From: an uncultured Alistipes sp.
GTDB lineage: Bacteria > Bacteroidota > Bacteroidia > Bacteroidales > Rikenellaceae
Direction: 5' to 3'
Assembly: GCA_900769405.1 (NCBI GenBank)
Contig: CAAGGL010000008.1
Span: 106,654-170,653 of the forward strand
Length of the DNA stretch: 64,000 nt
The position numbers and the translations under genes are program-made. Every line of letters starts with the position of its first letter. Within the stretch, counting starts at the first letter, position 1. Shown here in pieces: positions 1 to 7,890 of the stretch. Below the pieces are notes generated by a model. That model was not told the DNA's origin. It saw only the letters and a list, made by a program, of their open reading frames with translations, and did no database searches.

Positions 1-149
1 GAGAGATCGAGCGGACGATACTCGCCCGAGCGATTCATTCGACTTTGCGCCTCACGAAACGGACGCAGATGTTCGAGCAGCTCGCGCAGGGTGCCCGAGA
101 TGCGTATGCCGCGATTGTAGCTCAAAAGAGCCTCCATTGAATTCATCAT
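1..149 (-). CDS. N-terminal fragment of an unrecognised protein
   Basis: An open frame on the reverse strand starts at one of three close ATG codons (149, 146 or 137) and runs off the window edge without a stop. The visible N-terminus begins MMNSMEALLSYNRGIR and continues with a helical-looking, arginine- and leucine-rich stretch. It lies 19 nt downstream of the DUF819 gene on the same strand, so co-transcription is likely. No family was recognised from about 49 residues. Confidence 0.6.
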   Translation of the reverse strand, partial: MMNSMEALLSYNRGIRISGTLRELLEHLRPFREAQSRMNRSGEYRPLDL

Positions 150-168
150 AACGTGTGTGGTTTAGAGC

Positions 169-1359
169 TTAAATATGCTGCAAAAGTTGATACATAATAT
201 AACCGAGATAGTTACCCACGGCATAGCCAGCCAAGCCGTTGGTGATACCCACCATCAGCGCGCCCTTGTTCTTCATCGTTGCCGCGATCATCGGCACACA
301 AATAGGCGAATTGACCAGCGTGTCGGAGGTGATGACTGCGCTATCGGCATCGACCTTGAAGGGGCGAGCCAAGACTACCGCCAGCGCCAGCGAGCCGAAG
401 ATGATGATCACCTGATAGATCAGCACCCACAGACCCAATTTCCAATCGAGTTGCGAGAGGTCGGCCAGCATCGCCATTGCCAAGCAGAAGATATAGATGA
501 GGTACATACCCGCATCGAAACTCTTATCCCACGAGCGCACCTCCTTGAAACTTGTCAGCAGCAGGCTGATCGTGGTCAGCACTAGAATGAGCGCCACCAG
601 CGAGAAGTCACCACCGAGCAGATCGAACATTGCGGTGCCCTCCTTAAACAAGTTGCTCACCAAGAGCGAGATAACGGCCACCACGACTGCCGCGCCAAAT
701 ACTTTCAGCAACTGCACCAGACTTTTACGCGTACCGAAACCCTTGTAGGGGTTGTCGTTTTTATAATCCTCGGCATTGATCTCGTCGTTGTAGGCCTGAA
801 AGTTCTTGCCGTGCACGATGCGACGAGCAATAGCCACACCGCCACCCATCAGGAACATCAGATAGAAGAACGATACGATCAGGTTGCAGGTGCTCACCAG
901 CGCAAACTTTTCCTCGCTCAAACCGCTGTCACCCAGCATCATATTCACTGCCGCGAAGTTACCCGCGCCACCCGTATATTGACCCGAGAGCGTTGCACCG
1001 ACCGTCGGGCCGTCAGCGCCGAGGTTACCCGCCAGGAGCCAATAGCCCAGCAGTACCATCGCTGCGGTTGAGAGCGTGCCGATGATAAATGCCTTAGCCG
1101 TCACGCCCGCCTTGAAATTCTTGAAATTGCAACCGAAGAGCATCATCGGGATTGCCAGAGGGATCATCACATCTTGGAGCGTCTTCTGAATACCGCGACA
1201 ATCTTCGGGCACGATGTGGAGGTTGGCAACCACCACGCCAAGAATATAGAGCGTCAGTACGGGGCCCAACTTACCGAGAATCTTATTCTTGCGACACGCC
1301 CACAGCACCGCCGCAGGAAAGAGGAGATAGAAGAGCACGAGCACTATTTTGGCCATCAT
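169..1359 (-). CDS. DUF819 family integral membrane protein
   Basis: This 396-aa protein is almost entirely hydrophobic segments separated by short loops, with a charged loop around residues 200-220. The glycine-rich stretch GQYTGGAGNFAAVN and a later segment with TSDTLVNSPICVPMIAATMK fit the DUF819 (YjcL-like) family, which is thought to be a transporter but has no settled substrate. The frame is open to an ATG at 1437, but that adds 26 hydrophilic residues absent from the usual hydrophobic N-terminus, so I prefer the ATG pair at 1359/1356. A promoter sits at 1458-1489. The partial gene downstream (ending at 149) probably shares the transcript. Confidence 0.8.
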   Translation of the reverse strand: MMAKIVLVLFYLLFPAAVLWACRKNKILGKLGPVLTLYILGVVVANLHIVPEDCRGIQKTLQDVMIPLAIPMMLFGCNFKNFKAGVTAKAFIIGTLSTAAMVLLGYWLLAGNLGADGPTVGATLSGQYTGGAGNFAAVNMMLGDSGLSEEKFALVSTCNLIVSFFYLMFLMGGGVAIARRIVHGKNFQAYNDEINAEDYKNDNPYKGFGTRKSLVQLLKVFGAAVVVAVISLLVSNLFKEGTAMFDLLGGDFSLVALILVLTTISLLLTSFKEVRSWDKSFDAGMYLIYIFCLAMAMLADLSQLDWKLGLWVLIYQVIIIFGSLALAVVLARPFKVDADSAVITSDTLVNSPICVPMIAATMKNKGALMVGITNGLAGYAVGNYLGYIMYQLLQHI

Positions 1360-1457
1360 AATCAATTGTAGTTTTGGGGTTAATTGTTTGCCTTTCGCAC
1401 CCCCGCCCGAGGCTCGACCGCAGCCGAAAATCCCCAAACAAAGAGCGGGTTGCGTGG

Positions 1458-1489
1458 CAAATATAGCTATTTTTGCTCAATTCGTCAAA
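1458..1489 (-). promoter_or_regulatory. promoter of the DUF819 gene
   Basis: Reading the minus strand, TATATTTG (1458-1465) is a perfect -7 box and TTTG (1486-1489) lies exactly 20 nt upstream as the -33 box. Transcription should start near 1451. Confidence 0.7.
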
Positions 1490-1626
1490 AAAGGTCGTGC
1501 AAATGTCCGAAACGTCGGTCCGAAAGCCGCTACCCGCGCGAGATATTTCAACGGGGCATTTGGACGTTTTGCGATTTTTTGCGTAACTTCGCCAATGTAT
1601 TTTTCCGACAACACAATTTAGCATTT

Positions 1627-2181
1627 ATGAACAACAAAGCATATATCCTTTTGGCCGAGGGCTTCGAGGTTATCGAGGCTCTGGCAACAATCGACGTGAT
1701 GCAGCGCGGTGGTATCGAGTGCGTGCGCGTAGCTATCGGAGGCGACCTCTCGGTCATCTCGTCACACGGCATTGTCGCGTGTCGTGCCGATCAACTTTTA
1801 GCCGAGTCCGACCTCTCGGACGGTACGGCACTGATCCTGCCCGGCGGCAACCCCGGTTACCTCAATCTCGGTCAGAATGAGCAGGTTCGCGAGTGGGTAC
1901 GACGCTATTATAACGAGGGTCGCGTGGTGGCGGCAATATGTGGTGCACCGACTGTTTTGGCGCTAAGCGAGGTGGCTCGCGGCAGCCGCATCACCTGCCA
2001 CAGTTCGGTGCGCGAGCAGATGGAGGGCTACGATGTGGTCGGAGGTAACGTGGTCGAGGCGGGCAACCTGATCACGGGTGCAGGTGCGGGTGTTTCGGTG
2101 GAGTTTGCGCTGGCCGTAGCCGCCCGACTGACCGACGAGCAGACCCTCGCCCGAATCAAGAAAGGTATGGAGGTGGCCTGA
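1627..2181 (+). CDS. DJ-1/PfpI family protein
   Basis: A 184-aa single-domain protein of the DJ-1/PfpI superfamily (Rossmann-like glutamine-amidotransferase fold). The nucleophile elbow reads AAICGAPTVLAL, placing the reactive cysteine at residue 105. The conserved acidic partner is Glu17 in EGFEVIEA, at the position of DJ-1 Glu18. This combination is typical of DJ-1-type stress proteins, glyoxalase III or deglycase-like enzymes; members are often annotated ThiJ, although a thiamine role is not established. The frame extends upstream to 1384, but that stretch overlaps the divergent promoter region, and ATG 1627 gives the canonical start just before the first beta strand. Confidence 0.88.
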   Translation: MNNKAYILLAEGFEVIEALATIDVMQRGGIECVRVAIGGDLSVISSHGIVACRADQLLAESDLSDGTALILPGGNPGYLNLGQNEQVREWVRRYYNEGRVVAAICGAPTVLALSEVARGSRITCHSSVREQMEGYDVVGGNVVEAGNLITGAGAGVSVEFALAVAARLTDEQTLARIKKGMEVA

Positions 2182-2229
2182 TCCCGACCCAAAAATTACG
2201 CTCGAAAGTGAAGAATTTTGCTCGCGCGC

Positions 2230-2260
2230 TTGCGAATCCGCGCGGGGTGCACTATCTTTG
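2230..2260 (+). promoter_or_regulatory. promoter of purM
   Basis: TTG (2230-2232), a 20-nt spacer, then TATCTTTG (2253-2260). The predicted start near 2267 leaves a leader of about 30 nt before ATG 2299. Confidence 0.65.
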
Positions 2261-2298
2261 TATGATTAAAACAAAACTCAAACAGACATTCAACGATT

Positions 2299-3477
2299 AT
2301 GACTGCCGAATCACGTTATAGCCGTCGTGGCGTTTCGTTCTCGAAGGAGGACGTCCACGCTGCCATCAAGAAGATTGACAAAGGTCTCTATCCCAAAGCA
2401 TTCTGCAAAATCATTCCCGACGCCCTGAGTGGCTCGCCCGACCACTGCATCATTATGCACGCCGACGGTGCGGGTACCAAGTCGTCGCTCGCTTACCTCT
2501 ATTGGAAGGAGACGGGCGATATGTCGGTTTGGCGCGGCATTGCGCAGGACGCAATCGTGATGAATACCGACGACCTGATGTGCGTGGGTGCGGTGGACAA
2601 CATTCTGCTCTCATCGACCATTGGTCGCAACAAGCGACTGATCCCCGGCGAGGTGATCTCGGCTGTGATCAACGGTACGGAGGAGTTCTTGCAGTCGATG
2701 CGCGATATGGGCGTAAACATCATCTCGACGGGTGGCGAAACTGCCGACGTGGGTGATTTGGTGCGCACGATCATCGTCGATAGCACCGTTACGGCGCGTA
2801 TGGAGCGTAAGAACGTGATCTCGAACGACACTATTCGCGATGGCGCTATCATCGTGGGTTTCAGCTCGTTCGGACAGGCTAAATACGAAACCGAGTACAA
2901 CGGCGGTATGGGCAGCAACGGCCTTACGTCGGCTCGCCACGATGTATTCGCACACTATCTGGCTGAGCAGTATCCAGAGAGCTACGACAACGCTCTGCCG
3001 CAGGATCTGGTCTATACGGGTGGTTGCCGCCTGACCGACACAGTCGAAGGTTGCGATCTGACGATGGGTAAGTTGGTGCTCTCGCCCACTCGTACCTACC
3101 TGCCCGTAGTGCGTGAGGCGTTGAAGGAGTATCGAGGCAATATCGAGGGTATGATCCATTGCAGCGGCGGCGCGCAGACCAAAGTACTGCACTTCGTTGA
3201 CAACTTGCACATTATCAAGGATAACCTCTTCCCCACTCCCGTTCTGTTCCGCACCATTCAGCAGCAGAGCCAGACGCCGTGGAGCGAGATGTTCTGCGTG
3301 TTCAATATGGGTCACCGCTTGGAGATGTATGTCGATAGCGAGGAGGCTGCACGCGGTCTGATCGACATCGCTCGCTCGTATGGCATCGAGGCGCAGATCA
3401 TCGGTCGCGTCGAGGCTGCCGAGAAGGCGTCGGTTACCATCTTCCACGAAGGCAACGAGTACAACTACAACAAGTAG
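2299..3477 (+). CDS. purM: phosphoribosylformylglycinamidine cyclo-ligase (AIR synthase)
   Basis: A 392-aa PurM/AIR synthase. It closes the imidazole ring of 5-aminoimidazole ribotide in an ATP-dependent step of purine synthesis. Visible family motifs are HADGAGTKSSLAY near residue 54, the acidic run MNTDDLMCVGA, and STGGETADVGDL near residue 145, which together form the ATP/substrate site of the PurM fold. The length matches the long Bacteroidota version rather than the 345-aa E. coli enzyme. It stands alone with its own promoter and a strong terminator at 3501-3538, although purN lies elsewhere in the window (37519). Confidence 0.9.
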   Translation: MTAESRYSRRGVSFSKEDVHAAIKKIDKGLYPKAFCKIIPDALSGSPDHCIIMHADGAGTKSSLAYLYWKETGDMSVWRGIAQDAIVMNTDDLMCVGAVDNILLSSTIGRNKRLIPGEVISAVINGTEEFLQSMRDMGVNIISTGGETADVGDLVRTIIVDSTVTARMERKNVISNDTIRDGAIIVGFSSFGQAKYETEYNGGMGSNGLTSARHDVFAHYLAEQYPESYDNALPQDLVYTGGCRLTDTVEGCDLTMGKLVLSPTRTYLPVVREALKEYRGNIEGMIHCSGGAQTKVLHFVDNLHIIKDNLFPTPVLFRTIQQQSQTPWSEMFCVFNMGHRLEMYVDSEEAARGLIDIARSYGIEAQIIGRVEAAEKASVTIFHEGNEYNYNK

Positions 3478-3500
3478 AATCAACTAACACTCAAATAGAA

Positions 3501-3538
3501 ACGCCCGATCTCTCGTGGAGATCGGGCGTTGTTTTTTT
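3501..3538 (+). terminator. intrinsic terminator of purM
   Basis: A perfect 12-bp stem, ACGCCCGATCTC (3501-3512) with GAGATCGGGCGT (3518-3529), a 5-nt loop and a T-rich tail to 3538. Confidence 0.9.
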
Positions 3539-3553
3539 GCGCGATGCGGAGGG

Positions 3554-3997
3554 CTACCAATCACCCGAACCGAACATTCCAAGATCGCTACAATCGCCAA
3601 ATGCCATATAGGCCACACCATTCGAATAGGGATTCAACAACCAGCGATTGTTGACTATCTTCGAGGCTTTGATCGTATAGCTATGGCTCTCCTCGTAACC
3701 GTCGTAGGTTATCGTAGCCTTACCTCCGGCAATAATTATGGTACCCGTGTCGTAATACCACATATCTTCGGGATACAAAGTTATGCCATAGGCCTTAGTC
3801 ACCTTCTCAAAATTTCCGAACTTATCAATCGTAATTGATCCGCGCACAAAACTCTCGGAATAGATAAACTCCCACGTACCGGCAATATCGCCCTGAGTGA
3901 TAACTCTATCATCGACCTCATCCGTTTGGAAAATGTCGCACGACGTGAACGACAACATCGCCAAACACGACACAAGCATTAACAATCGACGTTTCAT
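3554..3997 (-). CDS. lipocalin-like lipoprotein, function unknown
   Basis: A 147-aa predicted lipoprotein. The N-terminus MKRRLLMLVSCLAMLSFTSC has a lipobox with the lipidated cysteine at residue 20. The mature part is a run of short beta strands (GTWEFIYSESFVRGSITID, GTIIIAGGKATITYDG) resembling the small lipocalin-like domains common in Bacteroidales lipoproteins. It follows the META-domain lipoprotein on the same strand with a 29-nt gap, so the two may be co-transcribed. The specific ligand or role is unknown. Confidence 0.7.
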   Translation of the reverse strand: MKRRLLMLVSCLAMLSFTSCDIFQTDEVDDRVITQGDIAGTWEFIYSESFVRGSITIDKFGNFEKVTKAYGITLYPEDMWYYDTGTIIIAGGKATITYDGYEESHSYTIKASKIVNNRWLLNPYSNGVAYMAFGDCSDLGMFGSGDW

Positions 3998-4026
3998 GAT
4001 CTCTTCATTTATTATTGTTTAGTTCA

Positions 4027-4467
4027 TTACTTCGAGGGCGGCAGCTCGGCACCTACGGCCTGGAATACGGCGCGCAACTCACCATTGCTGATGAGCATCA
4101 ACATCGGGCCGTCCATCTTGTAGTTGGTCGTCGAGTTGAGAATATCGATAAAACGACGCTCCTGATCCTCGTTGGGGCACATTCTGCGCGTAGTACCCAT
4201 TTCCGAGATTCTCATATTGCCCTCGACGGTAGCCGTATAGCGAGCCGTCAGGCGGTTGCACTCGGCGATACCGCTCAGCGTATTGTCGGCAGCGAAGATG
4301 ATCGTATAGTTATCCTCGGGGGTCACATCGCGACCCTCGATCTGCACCAGCTGCCACTGCGTAGCCACCAGCGGCTTGCCATAACGCTTCTGAAACAGGT
4401 CGCATTTGCAGCACGCAGCCGCCGACAATGCGATCGCAGCTATGATCAATGTTCTAAGAATTTTCAT
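4027..4467 (-). CDS. META-domain (HslJ-like) lipoprotein
   Basis: A 146-aa lipoprotein. The signal MKILRTLIIAAIALSAAAC ends in a lipobox; Cys19 would be lipidated, with further cysteines at 20 and 22. The mature region carries the META/HslJ pattern: a W-L-hydrophobic opening (TQWQLVQIEGRD), a central IAECNRLTARY (usually G-C-N in the family) and a late MRMCP-like segment (TTRRMCPNED) before the last strands. HslJ relatives are heat-shock or antibiotic-tolerance envelope proteins of unclear mechanism. An upstream in-frame ATG at 4500 lies within the -7 promoter box and is rejected. Confidence 0.75.
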   Translation of the reverse strand: MKILRTLIIAAIALSAAACCKCDLFQKRYGKPLVATQWQLVQIEGRDVTPEDNYTIIFAADNTLSGIAECNRLTARYTATVEGNMRISEMGTTRRMCPNEDQERRFIDILNSTTNYKMDGPMLMLISNGELRAVFQAVGAELPPSK

Positions 4468-4497
4468 TGTTTTGATTTTTTTCGGTTTTACACTGTG

Positions 4498-4528
4498 CAA
4501 AATTACGCAATTTCGACTATATTTGCAA
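4498..4528 (-). promoter_or_regulatory. promoter of the META-domain lipoprotein gene
   Basis: On the minus strand TAATTTTG (4498-4505) is the -7 box, and TTG (4526-4528) lies 20 nt upstream. It overlaps the divergent ridA -7 box at 4518-4525. Confidence 0.65.
4518..4525 (+). promoter_or_regulatory. -7 box of the ridA promoter
   Basis: A perfect TATATTTG lies 33 nt upstream of the ridA ATG (4559). No clear -33 TTG is seen at the usual distance. The box sits inside the divergent lipoprotein promoter. Confidence 0.6.
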
Positions 4529-4558
4529 TAAACTTAAATTAAACCACTTTCAAAAACT

Positions 4559-4933
4559 ATGAAACGTATCATCTCATCACCGCTCGCCCCCAAGGCAGTC
4601 GGTCCCTATTCGCAGGCTGTCGAGGTTGGCGGCACGCTCTATATCTCGGGTCAGCTCCCGATCGATCCCGCAACAGGCAAAATGGCCGAAGGCATTGAGG
4701 CTCAGACCGCTCGTTCGCTCGATAACATTCGCGCAATCCTCGAAGAGGCAGGTTACACGCTGGACGACGTAGTAAAATCGACCGTTCTGCTGGCTAACAT
4801 CGGCGATTTCGCAGCGATGAATGGCGTCTATGCCAAATACTATACAAAAGATATGCCCGCGCGCGTATGTTATGAGGTTGCAAACCTGCCGATGGGTGCG
4901 CTGGTCGAGATCGAAACAATCGCCGTTAAGTAG
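4559..4933 (+). CDS. ridA: RidA family reactive intermediate deaminase
   Basis: A 124-aa RidA/YjgF protein, a trimeric enzyme that hydrolyses reactive enamine/imine intermediates released by PLP-dependent dehydratases. Signature features are the N-terminal APKAVGPYSQAV, YISGQLPIDPATGK, and near the C-terminus the conserved PARVCYEVANLPMGALVEIE, in which the arginine contacts the keto-acid carboxylate and the glutamate activates water. The length is standard for the family. It is monocistronic between its own promoter and a terminator at 4969-4999. Confidence 0.93.
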   Translation: MKRIISSPLAPKAVGPYSQAVEVGGTLYISGQLPIDPATGKMAEGIEAQTARSLDNIRAILEEAGYTLDDVVKSTVLLANIGDFAAMNGVYAKYYTKDMPARVCYEVANLPMGALVEIETIAVK

Positions 4934-4968
4934 CATTACCAGCACGCCGCATACGCGGCAAAGTTGAG

Positions 4969-4999
4969 AAAAGCTGTCCATAAGTGGGCAGCTTTTTTT
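4969..4999 (+). terminator. intrinsic terminator of ridA
   Basis: The stem AAAGCTGTCC pairs with GGGCAGCTTT (one G-T wobble) and is followed by seven T. Confidence 0.8.
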
Positions 5000-5032
5000 G
5001 ACCATTTGACCTAAGTTTTCGACTTTAAGGTA

Positions 5033-5063
5033 TTTTGAAAAATGATAAAAAAGGCTACCTTTG
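5033..5063 (+). promoter_or_regulatory. promoter of the His-rich membrane protein and TonB receptor
   Basis: TTTTG (5033-5037) and TACCTTTG (5056-5063) are separated by 18 nt. Transcription should begin near 5070, which rules out the ATG at 5035 as a start codon. Confidence 0.65.
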
Positions 5064-5085
5064 CAGTCCAAAACAGACAAAAAGA

Positions 5086-5439
5086 GTGAAGCAAACAGCT
5101 CGTAAAATATTGACCATCATTGGCCTGCTGTTGTTCTCGTGCTACTATGCGGGCACGACATTCTTCGTTCATACCCACTCGATCGACGGCGAGCAGATCG
5201 TCCATTCGCACTTCTCGTTTGGCGGTGACGGCACGTCGCACACCCACTCGAAAGCCGAAATTCAACTGATCGCAACGCTCTCATCGTTCGCGATGATCGT
5301 AGTGGCAACAATCGCACTCCGCGAGGTCGACCGCAAGCTTTTGGGCACAATCATCACGCCCATACTCACGCGCAAGAGCTCCTCTGTGGCTAGCTACATA
5401 TCGCTGCGCGCACCACCCATTGTTGCACTTGCGGCCTAA
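5086..5439 (+). CDS. small histidine-rich membrane protein
   Basis: The frame is open from ATG 5035, but that codon lies upstream of the promoter -7 box, so the first usable start is GTG 5086, giving 117 aa. The protein has a hydrophobic N-terminal segment (ILTIIGLLLFSCYYAG), then three histidine clusters, VHTHS, VHSHFSF and SHTHSK, and a second hydrophobic segment (LIATLSSFAMIVVATIAL). The His-x-His clusters between two membrane segments suggest a periplasmic metal-binding loop. It precedes the TonB receptor at 5522 by 82 nt, and similar pairs occur in other Bacteroidales. A metal role (zinc, copper or nickel) is inference. Confidence 0.7.
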   Translation: MKQTARKILTIIGLLLFSCYYAGTTFFVHTHSIDGEQIVHSHFSFGGDGTSHTHSKAEIQLIATLSSFAMIVVATIALREVDRKLLGTIITPILTRKSSSVASYISLRAPPIVALAA

Positions 5440-5521
5440 GTCCGCACACCCATTCTGCATCCGCACGAAGGCGGAGCGCACAGCAACAAACATCTACAAA
5501 TCATCATTTTACGAAATCACA

Positions 5522-7831
5522 ATGAAGAACACAATACTTCTTGTGGTGGCGACCTTGATGTGTGTCGCTACCACACTTGACGCCGTGGCTCAACGTCGCG
5601 ACAAAACAACTGATACTCACCTCGTTGGTCACGTGACCGACGCCAAAACCCACGAACATATCGCCTTCGCAACAATCGCCGTACGTGGCACAACGCTCGG
5701 TATGGCGACCAATCAGGGCGGACACTATATGCTGGCAAACGTGCCCTACGACACCGAACTCACGGTAGTAGCTTCGTCGGTCGGATACGATCCCGTCGAG
5801 AAGGTCGTGACGCTCAAAGCGGGCAAGACCCTGGAACTCAATTTCGAACTGCGCGAGTCGTCGGTCGAGATGGAGCAGGTGGTCGTTTCGGCCAATCGCC
5901 AGGAGTCGAACCGCAAGGAGGCACCGACCATTGTCGGTATCGTTGCGTCGGAGCTGTTCGACCGCACCTCATCGGCAAGCGTCGCCGAGGCACTCAACTA
6001 CCAGCCCGGTATGCGCGTCGAGTACAGTTGTTCGAATTGCGGTTTTCCACAGTTGAGAATCAACGGTTTGGAGGGTCAATACACTCAGATTCTGCTGGAT
6101 AGCCGCCCGATATTCTCGTCGCTGGCAGGCGTTTACGGCTTGGAGCAGCTGCCCGCAGGAATGATCGAGCGCGTCGAGGTGGTGCGCGGTGGTGGCTCGG
6201 CTCTCTTCGGCTCGAATGCCATTGCGGGTGTGGTGAACATCATCACCAAAGAGCCGCAGCGCAACCTGCTCTCGCTGTCGAACACCACGGGCGTAATGGA
6301 GGGCGGACTGACCGACATCTCGACCTCGCTCAACGCTGCATACGTTTCGGACGACTACCGCGCAGGTGCATACGTATTCGGTATGATCCGCGACCGCGAT
6401 GCCTACGACCACAATGGTGACGGTTTCTCGGAGATCCCCACGATCAACTCCGAGACGATCGGTTTCCGCACCTATTACAAGACCTCGGCGTACTCGAAAC
6501 TGACCGCCGAATACCACCACATTCGCGAGTATCGTCGTGGTGGCGACAACCTCGACATTCCGCCCCACGAGGCCGAGATCGCCGAGAAGACGCGCCACGG
6601 AATCAACGGCGGCGGTCTGCGATTCGACCTCTTCTCGAAGAACTATCGCCACAAGTTGAATATCTACACTTCGTTTCAGGGTATTCGTCGCAGCAGCTAC
6701 TATGGCGCGGGTAAGGATCCCAACGCCTACGGTCGCACCATCGACAACACCTTCGTGGCAGGTGCGCAGTACTCATATTCGTTCCGCAAGTTGTTGTTCC
6801 TGCCCTCGCAGCTCACTGCGGGCGTCGAGCTGAACAACACCAATCTGATCGACCATATGACGGGTTACGACCGCCACATCAAGCAGCTCTCGCAGACCAT
6901 TGGCGGCTATGTGCAGAACGAGTGGCAGAGCGAGGAGGTGAATTTTGTCATCGGTGCGCGCCTGGACAAGAACAATATGATCGAGGGCGTGATTGTCAGC
7001 CCCCGCGCCAACGTCCGCTACACTCCCGTCAAGAATCTGATTCTGCGTGCGGGTTACACGAGTGGCTACCGCGCTCCGCAAGCCTACGACGAGGATCTGC
7101 ACGTTATGGCGGTTGGTGGCGAGGCGTCGCTCATCGTGCTCGACCCCGACCTGCGCCCCGAGTATTCGCACAGCGTTACCGCCTCGGCCGATATGTATGC
7201 TACGGCGGGTAAGGTGCAGTTCAACCTGCTCATCGAGGGTTTCTACACCTCGCTCAACGACGTATTTACGCTGGTCGAGAAGCCTGCCGATGCGGCGGGT
7301 AATCAGGTGCTGATGCGCACCAATGCCGACCGTGCCGAGGTGCGCGGCGTGAACATCGAAGCCAAAGCCGCTCTCGACGCAAACAATTCACTCTCGGCCG
7401 GTTACACCTACCAGCGAAGTACCTACCGCACCCCCGTTGCGTGGAGCGAGAACGAGGCTATCCCCGCCGAGAAGAGTATGTTGCGCTCGCCCGATCACTA
7501 TGGCTATGTTGGTCTGAATGCCCGCCCCGTGCGCAACTTCGACATCTCGGTCTATGGCACCTTCACGGGCCCGATGCTCGTGCCGCACTATATGCCCGAC
7601 TCGGCTGACGACGTGCTCAAACGCACCCCCTCGTTCTTCGATCTGGCGGTCAAGTTGTCGTACGATATTCGACTCACGCGCAGCATTACGTTGCAGTTGA
7701 ATTGTGGCGTAAAGAACGCCTTCGACGCCTTCCAGAACGATGTCGATTTCGGAGCATTGAAGGATTCGGGCTACATCTATGGCCCTGCGGCTCCGCGTAC
7801 ATTCTTTGTCGGTGCGAAGTTCACGCTCTAA
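5522..7831 (+). CDS. TonB-dependent outer-membrane receptor with CarboxypepD-regulatory domain
   Basis: A 769-aa receptor. A signal peptide (MKNTILLVVATLMCVATTLDAVAQ) is followed by a CarboxypepD_reg-like domain at about residues 32-115 (GHVTDAKTHEHIAFATI...). The plug domain, about 125-240, contains SCSNCGFPQLRINGLEG, a Cys-x2-Cys pair, and the classic VEVVRGGGSALFGSNAIAGV. The beta-barrel ends in FFVGAKFTL with a terminal aromatic pattern. It should import a ligand across the outer membrane with TonB energy. The cysteine pair and the adjacent His-rich protein hint at a metal or metal complex. The start at 5522 is chosen because the signal peptide begins there; the open frame extends to 5420. 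Confidence 0.88.
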   Translation: MKNTILLVVATLMCVATTLDAVAQRRDKTTDTHLVGHVTDAKTHEHIAFATIAVRGTTLGMATNQGGHYMLANVPYDTELTVVASSVGYDPVEKVVTLKAGKTLELNFELRESSVEMEQVVVSANRQESNRKEAPTIVGIVASELFDRTSSASVAEALNYQPGMRVEYSCSNCGFPQLRINGLEGQYTQILLDSRPIFSSLAGVYGLEQLPAGMIERVEVVRGGGSALFGSNAIAGVVNIITKEPQRNLLSLSNTTGVMEGGLTDISTSLNAAYVSDDYRAGAYVFGMIRDRDAYDHNGDGFSEIPTINSETIGFRTYYKTSAYSKLTAEYHHIREYRRGGDNLDIPPHEAEIAEKTRHGINGGGLRFDLFSKNYRHKLNIYTSFQGIRRSSYYGAGKDPNAYGRTIDNTFVAGAQYSYSFRKLLFLPSQLTAGVELNNTNLIDHMTGYDRHIKQLSQTIGGYVQNEWQSEEVNFVIGARLDKNNMIEGVIVSPRANVRYTPVKNLILRAGYTSGYRAPQAYDEDLHVMAVGGEASLIVLDPDLRPEYSHSVTASADMYATAGKVQFNLLIEGFYTSLNDVFTLVEKPADAAGNQVLMRTNADRAEVRGVNIEAKAALDANNSLSAGYTYQRSTYRTPVAWSENEAIPAEKSMLRSPDHYGYVGLNARPVRNFDISVYGTFTGPMLVPHYMPDSADDVLKRTPSFFDLAVKLSYDIRLTRSITLQLNCGVKNAFDAFQNDVDFGALKDSGYIYGPAAPRTFFVGAKFTL

Positions 7832-7851
7832 GCCGCCACGCCCGACAAAAG

Positions 7852-7890
7852 AAGAGCCTGCTCCGCGATTGGGGCAGGCTCTTTTATTTT
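7852..7890 (+). terminator. intrinsic terminator between the TonB receptor and ruvB
   Basis: AAGAGCCTGC (7852-7861) pairs with GCAGGCTCTT (7874-7883), followed by TTATTTT. It lies between two convergent genes and could serve both. Confidence 0.8.

Noticed and set aside
1384..1626. 81-codon upstream extension of the DJ-1 gene
   Set aside because: It spans the divergent promoter region and lacks similarity to the family N-terminus.
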